Assembly (NCBI GenBank): GCA_015655365.1
Contig: JAATFE010000439.1
Span: 1 to 5,367, forward strand
DNA: 5,367 bases
Reading direction: 5' to 3'
Origin: Terriglobales bacterium
GTDB taxonomy: Bacteria > Acidobacteriota > Terriglobia > Terriglobales > Acidobacteriaceae
Shown here: positions 1 through 5,118 of the stretch, one piece after another
Position numbering within the stretch: position 1 is the stretch's first letter
Layout: each line of letters opens with the position of its first letter
Notes under the pieces: generated by a model
Seen by the model: only the letters and a program-made list of their open reading frames with translations
The model's database searches: none
Told to the model about the DNA's origin: nothing
Translations under genes and position numbers: made by a program

Positions 1-259
1 ATGCGCGGTTCGCGCTCGAAAATGCCTCTAAAACGCTCTAAAGTGCACCGTTAACCACCTTATTCCCCGATTTGCTGTAAGGCCTGGATCGCCACACTGC
101 GCATTCCGGCCTGATGCATCCTACGCCTTATTCAAATCCGGTGGTTCGCAGGCCGCCGACATGCCATTTCCAGTGGCCTTACCCTTTGCACTGCTTTCAA
201 AATCGCTAACCCGTAACTTCACTAACCCCTCGTAACCAGTGCCATGCGAGTCTCCGGTT
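1..259. other. Left flank, no supported gene
   Basis: No complete gene is visible in this stretch, which lies downstream of the radical SAM gene. Frame 3 of the + strand reads ARFALENASKTL and then stops at 39-41; it could be the last codons of a gene that starts outside the window, but 12 residues are too few to decide. Frame 1 opens with ATG at base 1 and stops after 17 codons (52-54). The stretch has less G+C than the coding regions, as expected of an intergenic spacer. It holds a short imperfect direct repeat (206-237), and a weak hairpin begins just before its right end. Confidence 0.5.
206..237. repeat. Short imperfect direct repeat (CTAACCC...CGTAAC)
   Basis: CTAACCCGTAAC at 206-217 is followed by CTAACCCCTCGTAACC at 222-237. 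The copies start 16 bases apart, and the second carries extra bases between CTAACCC and CGTAAC. The repeat lies just downstream of the radical SAM stop codon. It may be a remnant of slippage; no function is evident. Confidence 0.35.
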
Positions 260-270
260 TCAAAGACTCG
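247..270 (-). terminator. Weak hairpin over the radical SAM stop codon
   Basis: CGAGTC (247-252) and GACTCG (265-270) are perfect 6-bp arms around a 12-base loop that contains the stop codon of the minus-strand radical SAM gene (260-262). No T-run follows on the minus strand, so this is not a standard intrinsic terminator. It could slow decay of the mRNA 3' end, assist factor-dependent termination, or be chance. Confidence 0.25.
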
Positions 271-1468
271 GGCTGATCAAGGACGAAAAAGCGCCCGCCT
301 CGTTCTCCAACTGCGGATCCCAGTTCTTGGGCTGGTAGATGCAGCAGGGCTCCGGAGCCAGCGGATCGCCGGTCAAGGCATACGCCCGAGCCCGCGAACC
401 GCCGCAAATCTCCTTGTACTCGCAGGCGCCGCACTTGCCCTTCAGCTTGCTCGTATCCCGCAACGATTTGAAAATAGGCGCGTTGCGATAAATCTCACTG
501 AGCGGCGTCTCCTTCACATTGCCGGCGTGGATGGGCAAAAATCCGCTGGGGTAGACGTTGCCCACATGGGAAACAAACAGGAACCCCTTGCCGTCGTTCA
601 CCCGCCGCGTGGTCCAGTTCGCGGTGCGCGTCCTGGCGTCGCTCACGGGCGTTCCCGGCTCGTAAGCGGTTGCTCCGGCAGCACTTGCGCCTGGATGCCC
701 GTGCCCCATGCGCCGCTCTTCCAGGTTGTTTTGCAGCAGGTAGCGCCGGTAGTGCATCGCCTCGGTGGTCTTGACCTGGAAGCTCACCCGGTGCGACAGC
801 TCGTAAATCTTGCCGAAAACCTGCTCGAACTCTTCGCCGCTCAACAGGTCGCCGAGCTGGCCGCGCCCCACGGGAACCAGGAAGAACACGTTCCACATGA
901 CGATCGCCATCTTCTCGAACAATGCGCATAAGTTGTCCAGATCCTGCGCGTTATGGCGGCTGATGGTGGTGTGGACCTGGATCGGAATACCCGCTTCGTT
1001 GGCCCATTCGATGGCCTGAATGGTCCGCGCCCAGGCGCCCGGAAGGCCGCGGAAGGTGTCGTGAATCTCGGGGGTCGAGCCGTCCAGCGAGATGCCCAGC
1101 CGGACCAGGCCCGCCTCCTTCATCTTGAAAATGGCTTCGCGGGTCAGCAGCGGCGTGGCGCTCGGTGTAACCGCCACATGCACGCCCTTGTCCGCGGCGT
1201 AACGAATCAACTCGAAAACATCCTTGCGCTTCAGCGGGTCCCCGCCGGTAAAAACAAAAATCGGCACGCCCATCTCCGCGATCTGATCGATCAGCGCTTT
1301 GCCTTCGGCGGTCGTCAGCTCGTCCGGATGAGGAATGGGCTGGGCGGCGGCGCGGCAGTGTTTACAGGCCAAGTCGCAGGACTGCGTAACCTCCCAGATC
1401 GCCAGGAATGGCGTTTCGTCGTAGTTCAACCCGCCGCGTGCGGGAATGGTGTTCATCGGCTGCAGCAT
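260..1468 (-). CDS. Radical SAM/SPASM domain protein (TIGR04053-like)
   Basis: This 402-residue protein should be a cytosolic Fe-S enzyme that cleaves S-adenosylmethionine to a radical; its substrate is unknown. The radical SAM core fills about residues 20-210. C31-x3-C35-x2-C38 (CDLACKHC) would bind the catalytic [4Fe-4S] cluster, TGGDP at 74-78 is the SAM-contacting strand, and ISLDGS (126-131) with HDTFRG (136-141) is typical of the superfamily. The C-terminal SPASM/twitch part has C346-x2-C349-x5-C355 and C375/C376 around CGGSRARAYALTGD, for an auxiliary cluster. That spacing resembles the heme-pathway enzymes NirJ, AhbC and AhbD, but the overall pattern best fits the uncharacterised TIGR04053 family. 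A Gly/Ala-rich stretch at 254-274 looks like a flexible insert. I chose ATG 1468 because GGAGGT lies 3 bases upstream. The frame is open to ATG 1537, but those residues look non-coding; ATG 1456 is too far from the GGAGG. The gene is divergent from the stress-protein gene and has no operon partner in view. Confidence 0.93.
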   Translation of the reverse strand: MLQPMNTIPARGGLNYDETPFLAIWEVTQSCDLACKHCRAAAQPIPHPDELTTAEGKALIDQIAEMGVPIFVFTGGDPLKRKDVFELIRYAADKGVHVAVTPSATPLLTREAIFKMKEAGLVRLGISLDGSTPEIHDTFRGLPGAWARTIQAIEWANEAGIPIQVHTTISRHNAQDLDNLCALFEKMAIVMWNVFFLVPVGRGQLGDLLSGEEFEQVFGKIYELSHRVSFQVKTTEAMHYRRYLLQNNLEERRMGHGHPGASAAGATAYEPGTPVSDARTRTANWTTRRVNDGKGFLFVSHVGNVYPSGFLPIHAGNVKETPLSEIYRNAPIFKSLRDTSKLKGKCGACEYKEICGGSRARAYALTGDPLAPEPCCIYQPKNWDPQLENEAGAFSSLISPSL

Positions 1469-1471
1469 AAG

Positions 1472-1477
1472 ACCTCC
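1472..1477 (-). promoter_or_regulatory. RBS that sets the radical SAM start
   Basis: On the minus strand GGAGGT ends 3 bases before ATG 1468, or 4 bases if only GGAGG is counted. The spacing is tight but workable. It favours ATG 1468 over the in-frame ATG at 1456 (about 16 bases away) and over the upstream ATG at 1537. Confidence 0.7.
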
Positions 1478-1497
1478 ATCGAATCGAGGCGGGCCAG

Positions 1498-1535
1498 CCC
1501 GGAAATCGGGACCTGCGCCGGGGGACCGTTTCCCC
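1498..1535 (-). promoter_or_regulatory. Two tandem GC hairpins in the radical SAM leader
   Basis: CCCG (1498-1501) pairs with CGGG (1507-1510) over a 5-base loop, and GGGGA (1521-1525) pairs with TCCCC (1531-1535) over a 5-base loop. Both lie 30-70 bases upstream of the radical SAM ATG and would be in its 5' leader if transcription starts further upstream. They match no riboswitch I recognise. GC-rich DNA makes such short stems common. Confidence 0.3.
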
Positions 1536-1587
1536 ATTCAAAGTAAACCTGAACCCTGCCGATAGGCCGTTTTCGCCTGGGAGGAAG

Positions 1588-1600
1588 CCACCTTGGGTGG
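1588..1600. repeat. 13-bp palindrome CCACC-TTG-GGTGG
   Basis: Perfect 5-bp arms surround a 3-base centre in the divergent spacer, 120 bases upstream of the radical SAM ATG. It could be an operator or a leader hairpin. There is no second copy in the window to support an operator reading. Confidence 0.3.
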
Positions 1601-1684
1601 TGCCGGCAAAGCTCCGCGAGTTGGGAAACCGCACTCGAACGCCGCGATTCTGCTCCAGAAGACCAGTCATGAGGCTCAGCGTGC

Positions 1685-1700
1685 TGTGATATGGATCACC
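1685..1700. promoter_or_regulatory. Crp/Fnr-family operator, box 1
   Basis: TGTGATATGGATCACC matches the CRP-type consensus TGTGA-N6-TCACA at 9 of 10 defined bases. Read in the Fnr format (TTGAT-N4-ATCAA) it is a perfect palindrome, GTGAT-ATGG-ATCAC. It lies 216 bases upstream of the radical SAM ATG and 252 bases upstream of the stress-protein ATG, so either gene could be its target. Which Crp/Fnr-family protein would bind cannot be told from the site. Confidence rests on the near-consensus match and on a second box in the same spacer. Confidence 0.55.
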
Positions 1701-1839
1701 TCATCTCGCGGGTTCGACTGGCTCGCAATTCTCTCTATGGACAATTGCCGGAAAATGGCGCAGGATTCTGTCTCCGGCGGTGGTTGTCCTGGAGCCGCCG
1801 TCTTTATTGAACAAACCAGGATTCATGCAGCGCTCGGGG

Positions 1840-1859
1840 CCGGAATCCGTATATTCCGG
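1840..1859. promoter_or_regulatory. CCGGAAT/ATTCCGG inverted repeat, operator-like
   Basis: Perfect 7-bp arms at 1840-1846 and 1853-1859 are separated by 6 bases. A third copy of the half-site, ATTCCGG, occurs at 1878-1884, in the same orientation as the right arm and 25 bases further on. The centre (1849.5) is 21 bp, two helical turns, from the centre of Crp/Fnr box 2 (1870.5), so two proteins could bind the same face of the DNA. It is a candidate site for an unidentified regulator. As RNA it would form only a short 7-bp stem. Confidence 0.45.
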
Positions 1860-1862
1860 GGG

Positions 1863-1878
1863 AGTGATTCAACTCACA
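1863..1878 (+). promoter_or_regulatory. Crp/Fnr-family operator, box 2, at stress-protein gene
   Basis: AGTGATTCAACTCACA matches TGTGA-N6-TCACA at 9 of 10 defined bases. In Fnr format it is GTGAT-TCAA-CTCAC, one base off a perfect palindrome. The box ends 75 bases before the stress-protein ATG. A class II activator centred near -41.5 would put the transcript start near 1912, leaving a leader of about 40 bases, a plausible length. The -10 in that position is poor (TATTCC at 1902-1907), as is usual for activator-dependent promoters. Universal stress protein genes controlled by Crp/Fnr-family regulators are known, for example Anr in Pseudomonas. Confidence 0.55.
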
Positions 1879-1885
1879 TTCCGGT

Positions 1886-1899
1886 GTGCCGCCGGGCAC
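1886..1899 (+). promoter_or_regulatory. Short hairpin upstream of the stress-protein gene
   Basis: GTGCC (1886-1890) and GGCAC (1895-1899) form a 5-bp stem with a GCCG loop. An alternative fold pairs CGGTG (1882-1886) with CACCG (1897-1901). It lies 54 bases upstream of the ATG, near the expected promoter or transcript start. It may be chance in GC-rich DNA. Confidence 0.25.
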
Positions 1900-1941
1900 C
1901 GTATTCCCATGCTGACTCTGTCACAGTATGGCCGCATCAAC

Positions 1942-1947
1942 AGGAGG
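1942..1947 (+). promoter_or_regulatory. RBS that sets the stress-protein start
   Basis: AGGAGG ends 5 bases before ATG 1953. This strong match fixes the start at 1953 although the frame is open upstream to 1593. Confidence 0.85.
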
Positions 1948-1952
1948 TTCCT

Positions 1953-2912
1953 ATGGCAGCCGTCGCCAAGCCAGGTTGGAGCAAGCCCTCCACCATTCTG
2001 TTTGCCTCCGAAATTCCCGCCAATGAGAAGGCCTTCGCATTCGCTCTTGCGCAAGCCGCCGAGTTTGGTGCGAGTCTCATTCTCTTTCACGCCTATGACA
2101 CCCTGGTCGTGGCCGCATCCGAGACCTCGGGCGTCCGTTACTACGACTATGCCGCCGCCGCACACAGTGAAATGCTGCATTTTGAGCCGCTTGCCAAGCG
2201 CGTGCGCGACGCCGGGGTCCAATGCGAAATCGTGGTGCGCCCCGGTCTGGCCGCCGACCAGATTCTCAGTTTCGTGCGCGAGCGGGAAATCGACCGCATC
2301 GTGATGGGCACCCACTCTCCCGGCCCCATCGGCAAGCTGCTAGTGGGCTCGGTAGCCGAGGCCGTGTTGCGCACCGCCAAAGTGCCGGTTTGCATCGTCG
2401 GTCCCGACGTGGTGGACGGCGGCTTTCGTAACTTTGCCACCCGCACCATCCTTTGCGCCGTCAGCATGCAGGAAGCAAGCTACTTGGTGGCCGGCTTTGC
2501 CGCGCAATTGGCCGTTCAGCACAATGCCCGCCTGATTCTGCAGCATGTGATCCGCCCCCAGGAGCGCGCCGAAGTCCTGGCCGGACGCACCATCGACCAG
2601 ATAGAAGCAGAGTTGCTGGCTCTCGTTCCGCCCGAACTGCAAACCAACCTTGCCATCCAGACCATCGTAGTTCCCGGCGATCCGACCGAGGAGTTGCTCT
2701 ATCAGGGCAGGGCGCAGCAGGCCGACATCATTGTGCTCGGCGCGCAGGGTGCTTCGGCCTTTGCCGCCGTCACCCGGCACGGCGTGGTCTACAAAGTGCT
2801 GGCCCACTCGCATTGCCCGGTGATCACGCTCTCTCCGGCCGTGCTGGCCGCATGCACCGCGAACGGAGAAAAGCACCCATCGGCCGAAGTCTATATGGCC
2901 GGCGTGTTTTAG
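1953..2912 (+). CDS. Universal stress protein with two Usp domains
   Basis: This 319-residue cytosolic protein is a tandem fusion of two UspA-type alpha/beta domains, about residues 12-151 and 163-295; single-domain Usp proteins are about half this length. Domain 1 ends in MGTHS...LLVGSVAEAVLR and KVPVCIVGP, the usual Usp C-terminal strand-helix-strand. Domain 2 ends in LGAQG...HGVVYKVL and HCPVITL. The ATP-binding motif of the family is G-2x-G-9x-G-(S/T). Domain 1 keeps G119 and G132-S133 but has S122 in place of the second Gly. Domain 2 keeps G263 and G266 but has H276-G277 where Gly-Ser/Thr is expected. The Asp that normally ends strand 1 is Glu20 in domain 1 and Ser171 in domain 2. Nucleotide binding is therefore doubtful, at least in domain 2. 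The last 20 or so residues are an unpaired tail. Such proteins act in survival of stress, starvation or low oxygen; no exact role can be read here. The gene stands alone, divergent from the radical SAM gene, with a Crp/Fnr-type box 75 bases upstream. Confidence 0.94.
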   Translation: MAAVAKPGWSKPSTILFASEIPANEKAFAFALAQAAEFGASLILFHAYDTLVVAASETSGVRYYDYAAAAHSEMLHFEPLAKRVRDAGVQCEIVVRPGLAADQILSFVREREIDRIVMGTHSPGPIGKLLVGSVAEAVLRTAKVPVCIVGPDVVDGGFRNFATRTILCAVSMQEASYLVAGFAAQLAVQHNARLILQHVIRPQERAEVLAGRTIDQIEAELLALVPPELQTNLAIQTIVVPGDPTEELLYQGRAQQADIIVLGAQGASAFAAVTRHGVVYKVLAHSHCPVITLSPAVLAACTANGEKHPSAEVYMAGVF

Positions 2913-2921
2913 TACCGCAGC

Positions 2922-2960
2922 GCCGGGGTGGTTCTTTTTCGAGGGAAGACTCACCCCGGC
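2922..2960. terminator. Bidirectional hairpin between convergent genes
   Basis: GCCGGGGTG (2922-2930) and CACCCCGGC (2952-2960) are perfect 9-bp arms around a 21-base loop. The loop itself can fold further, TCTT pairing with AAGA plus G-U pairs. It fills most of the 57-bp gap between the stops of the stress-protein gene (2912) and the propeller gene (2972-2970). Neither side has a T-run after the stem; a T5 run lies inside the loop. It could end transcripts from both sides or protect their 3' ends, but it is not a textbook intrinsic terminator. Confidence 0.55.
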
Positions 2961-2969
2961 AACAGCGGC

Positions 2970-4898
2970 TTACTTGGCGGGCTCTGCGGCGCAGGGTGCG
3001 CCGCCGCACAATGCAGCGGTAATTCCCTGGCCCTCGGTGATCGTGTAGATGCGGTCCATCGCGGGCAGCTTCACCATCTCCTTTGCGCCGGAAGGCCAGT
3101 GAATCTCGGCGGTCCCGGCCTCGGCTGCATCGCCCAGCCCAAAGTGCAGCCTTCGGTCATTGGCGGAAATATAGCTGCCGCTGGCCAGCACATCCTGCCG
3201 CATCCGCGTTCCATTCGCTTTCAGATAAACCGTAGCGCAAGTCGCGTCGCGCGGGCTCCCTGGGCTTTTTGCGGTCTTGCCTGCGCCCACCAGTTGCATC
3301 TCCACCCAGTGATGCTTGTCGGGATTCACGTTCCTCAGCAGCGTGGGAGCGCCGTCGATGGGGTTGATAATCACGTCGATCCTGCCGTCGTTGAACAGGT
3401 CGCCGAAGGCTGCGCCGCGCGCCGGAATCACCACCGCCAGCCCTGTGCCCTTCACCGGCGGAATATAGTCGAACCGCCGTCCCTTTCCGGCAGTTTCCGG
3501 CACGTTGTGGAACAGCAGCGGACGCTCCGACCATGTGGTGCCCCAGTCGTGCTGGTCCACCTCGGGATAGACGTGGCCGTTGACCATGAACAGGTCCAGC
3601 CAACTGTCGTTGTCGTAGTCCACAAAGCCGTCGCCCCAGCCGACAAAGGGAATCGTGGTCTGGGCGATGCCGGCCTTGTAGCTCAAATCGCTGAAACTGG
3701 CGTCGCCGTCGTTGTGGTAGAGCACCTTGTAGTCGTCGCCAAAATCGGTGACAAAGAAATCGATCAGCCCCGAGTTCTCGTAGTCGCCCGCGGCAATGCC
3801 CATGGAGGCGATCTCGCGCCCATCCTTGTTCAGCGCGAAGCCCGAGACGTAGCTCTGGTCGTCGAAGGTCCCGTCGCCTTTGTTGATGTAGAGGAAGTTC
3901 GGCTCCGAGTCGTTGCCCACCACCAGGTCCGGCTTGCCGTCGCCGTTGATGTCCATAAAGATCGCGGTGAATCCGTAGTAGTTGTCCTTGTCTTCTACCC
4001 CGGCCTTCACCGTCACGTCAGTAAATGTGCCGTCGCCGTTGTTGTGGAAGAGGTGGTCCGCCTCGCCCTTCAAGCCGCGCGGCCCGCAGTTTACCGTCGC
4101 GCCGCGATACACGCAGTTCGCATAACCCACCGCCTTGGTGCCGGCAATCGGCAGGTTGTCGCGATCGAAGTGCACATAGCCGGTCACGTAAAGGTCCAGC
4201 AGGCCGTCGCCGTCGTAGTCGCCCCAGGCGGAGCCGGGCGACCAGTTGCCCAGCGTCACCCCGGCTGTCTCCGCCTTGTCCGTGAACGTGCCGTCGTGGT
4301 TGTTATGGTAGAGCCGGTTCTTGCCGTAGTTGCCCACGTAGAGATCGGGCCAGCCGTCGTTGTCGTAGTCGGCAACCGAGCAGCCATAACCCCAGCGATC
4401 GTTTTGCACGCCGGCCTTGGCGGTCACATCGGTAAAGGTTCCGTCGTGGTTGTTGTGGAACAGGGCCGCATGGGGCGTCTCTTCCTTGCCGTCCAAAGCC
4501 TTGAACGTAGAGCCGTTGACCAGATAGATGTCCGGCCAGCCGTCGTTGTCGTAGTCGATCAGGCAGACGCCAGAGCCGTTGGTCTCGACGATGAAGCTCT
4601 TCTCCGGCACGCCCATCTTGTGGATCCAGCCAGAAAGTCCGGCCTTCCTGGTAATGTCCTCGAAGACCACCGGCCCCGAGTCCACAAAGCCGCCCGCGGT
4701 GATGGGCCGCTTCTGCTCGTCGTAGACCGCGGCTGCCCCCAGCCCTCCGGCAATGCCGCCCATGCCCTGCTGCGCGGGCTTTTGCGGAGCCTCTCGCGCC
4801 GCCGGTTTGGCTGGCTCGGCCTGCTGCGCCCAACACACGCCGGGGAGGGAAAAAGCGGCAATCAGAATGCCGAAGAAAAGTCCGCGAACTGGCAGCAA
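2970..4898 (-). CDS. Secreted CRTAC1-family FG-GAP/VCBS propeller with ASPIC/UnbV domain
   Basis: This 642-residue exported protein has a Sec signal peptide (positive R5, hydrophobic residues 7-21, likely cleavage after CWA24) and a Pro/Ala/Gln-rich linker (25-45). A beta-propeller of FG-GAP/VCBS repeats follows at about 79-525. Seven Ca-loop motifs of the form DxDxDGxxD mark seven blades: 115-123, 177-185, 227-235, 316-324, 372-380, 427-435 and 500-508. Blades 5 and 6 are degenerate (DYENSGLID, DYDNDSWLD). Most blades are followed by LFHNNxDGTFTDVT-type segments. Between blades 3 and 4 is the insert with C262 and C271 (CVYRG and CGPRGL), typical of the family and possibly a disulfide. The ASPIC/UnbV domain covers about 553-623 (HFGLG 585-589, WPSG 601-604), and a short tail carries C631 and C636. 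Known members are surface or periplasmic; binding to protein or glycan is likely, catalysis is not shown. C22 does not make a good lipobox. The start is TTG 4898, chosen from the RBS and signal peptide; the frame is open to 5354, but that part lies across the divergent gene. Confidence 0.94.
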   Translation of the reverse strand: MLPVRGLFFGILIAAFSLPGVCWAQQAEPAKPAAREAPQKPAQQGMGGIAGGLGAAAVYDEQKRPITAGGFVDSGPVVFEDITRKAGLSGWIHKMGVPEKSFIVETNGSGVCLIDYDNDGWPDIYLVNGSTFKALDGKEETPHAALFHNNHDGTFTDVTAKAGVQNDRWGYGCSVADYDNDGWPDLYVGNYGKNRLYHNNHDGTFTDKAETAGVTLGNWSPGSAWGDYDGDGLLDLYVTGYVHFDRDNLPIAGTKAVGYANCVYRGATVNCGPRGLKGEADHLFHNNGDGTFTDVTVKAGVEDKDNYYGFTAIFMDINGDGKPDLVVGNDSEPNFLYINKGDGTFDDQSYVSGFALNKDGREIASMGIAAGDYENSGLIDFFVTDFGDDYKVLYHNDGDASFSDLSYKAGIAQTTIPFVGWGDGFVDYDNDSWLDLFMVNGHVYPEVDQHDWGTTWSERPLLFHNVPETAGKGRRFDYIPPVKGTGLAVVIPARGAAFGDLFNDGRIDVIINPIDGAPTLLRNVNPDKHHWVEMQLVGAGKTAKSPGSPRDATCATVYLKANGTRMRQDVLASGSYISANDRRLHFGLGDAAEAGTAEIHWPSGAKEMVKLPAMDRIYTITEGQGITAALCGGAPCAAEPAK

Positions 4899-4904
4899 CG
4901 AGAG

Positions 4905-4910
4905 TCCTCC
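4905..4910 (-). promoter_or_regulatory. RBS that sets a TTG start for the propeller gene
   Basis: GGAGGA on the minus strand ends 6 bases before TTG 4898. Starting there puts a clean signal peptide (MLPVRGLFFGILIAAFSL) at the N-terminus. No in-frame ATG or GTG is near this RBS. The nearest downstream ATG encodes M46, after the signal peptide. Confidence 0.75.
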
Positions 4911-4914
4911 ACAG

Positions 4915-4991
4915 GCATTTCCGGATTTGCAATGTCGCAGCCCCGTCAACTCGGTGGCGCCGGTTTCGCGACACTTCCACACCGGAAATGC
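4915..4991. repeat. 10-bp inverted repeat GCATTTCCGG / CCGGAAATGC
   Basis: The arms at 4915-4924 and 4982-4991 are perfect and 57 bp apart. Each arm has a similar element just to its right, GATTTGCAATGT (4924-4935) and GGTTTGCAGTGT (4996-5007). The arms could be two operator half-sites on a DNA loop, or an RNA stem in the propeller leader if transcription starts upstream of 4991. Confidence 0.4.
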
Positions 4992-5105
4992 TGACGGTTT
5001 GCAGTGTATCTTAGCCGACTCTGTTTTCCATTGACACCGCGGGTGCCTCCTTTGCGACAGACCGGCCCGGCACTGCGGACGTATGGTCGACAAACATCGG
5101 ATCTC

Positions 5106-5110
5106 GGAGG
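5106..5110 (+). promoter_or_regulatory. RBS favouring the GTG start of the iron permease
   Basis: GGAGG ends 8 bases before GTG 5119. The alternative in-frame ATG at 5083 has no good RBS and would place this GGAGG inside the coding region. Confidence 0.65.
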
Positions 5111-5118
5111 CAAACCGG

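Larger units (their letters stand above)
1469..1952. promoter_or_regulatory. Divergent control region, radical SAM / stress protein
   Basis: This 484-bp spacer separates two divergent starts and should hold both promoters. The + frame of the stress-protein gene stays open back to a TTG at 1593, but those 120 codons show no recognisable protein pattern and are full of inverted repeats, so I read them as non-coding. From left to right it contains two small hairpins in the radical SAM leader (1498-1535), a CCACC/GGTGG palindrome (1588-1600), a Crp/Fnr-type box (1685-1700), CGGCGG/CCGCCG arms (1775-1780 and 1795-1800), an ATTCCGG inverted repeat (1840-1859), a second Crp/Fnr-type box (1863-1878), a third ATTCCGG (1878-1884), and a GTGCC/GGCAC hairpin (1886-1899). 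I see no convincing sigma-70 -35/-10 pair on either strand. Confidence 0.7.
4899..5118. promoter_or_regulatory. Divergent control region, propeller / iron permease
   Basis: This 220-bp spacer must hold the promoters of both genes. TTGACA at 5031-5036 (+) is a perfect -35 hexamer, but the sequence 17 bases on (GCGACA) is a poor -10. On the minus strand TAAGAT (about 5008-5013) is a fair -10 without a good -35. A perfect 10-bp inverted repeat (4915-4924 and 4982-4991) and a 12-base imperfect direct repeat (4924-4935 and 4996-5007, 10 of 12 identical) lie on the propeller side. I see no Fur-type box. Confidence 0.5.

Noticed and set aside
103..109. Another ATTCCGG in the left flank
   Set aside because: It is a single 7-base copy with no partner arm or nearby start codon, so chance is enough to explain it.
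1469..1537. ATG 1537 as start of the radical SAM gene
   Set aside because: The extra 23 residues are Gly/Pro/Arg-rich and unlike the family. ATG 1468 has GGAGGT just upstream.
239..1546. Open frames of 197 and 230 codons on the + strand within the radical SAM gene, and other overlapping frames
   Set aside because: They lie opposite a well-supported enzyme with intact Cys motifs and have no recognisable domain.
1775..1800. CGGCGG/CCGCCG arms in the divergent spacer
   Set aside because: The 6-bp G+C-only arms with a 14-base loop are expected by chance in DNA of this composition.
1593..1952. Extension of the stress-protein gene to TTG 1593, which has a GGGAGG upstream
   Set aside because: The 120 added residues show no Usp pattern and the stretch is dense in operator-like repeats. 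AGGAGG with ATG 1953 gives a normal family start.
4827..4898. Lipoprotein signal at C22 of the propeller protein
   Set aside because: The residue before Cys is Val and the -3 residue is Pro, which does not fit a lipobox. A signal peptidase I site after A24 is more likely.
2928..4994. 688-codon open frame on the + strand, opposite the propeller gene
   Set aside because: Its translation is Val/His-rich with no recognisable domain. It is the shadow of a GC-rich, repeat-built gene whose opposite strand clearly encodes FG-GAP and ASPIC/UnbV motifs.
5083..5118. ATG 5083 as start of the iron permease
   Set aside because: It is in frame and possible, but has no good RBS; GTG 5119 has GGAGG at 8 bases. 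Kept only as the alternative.
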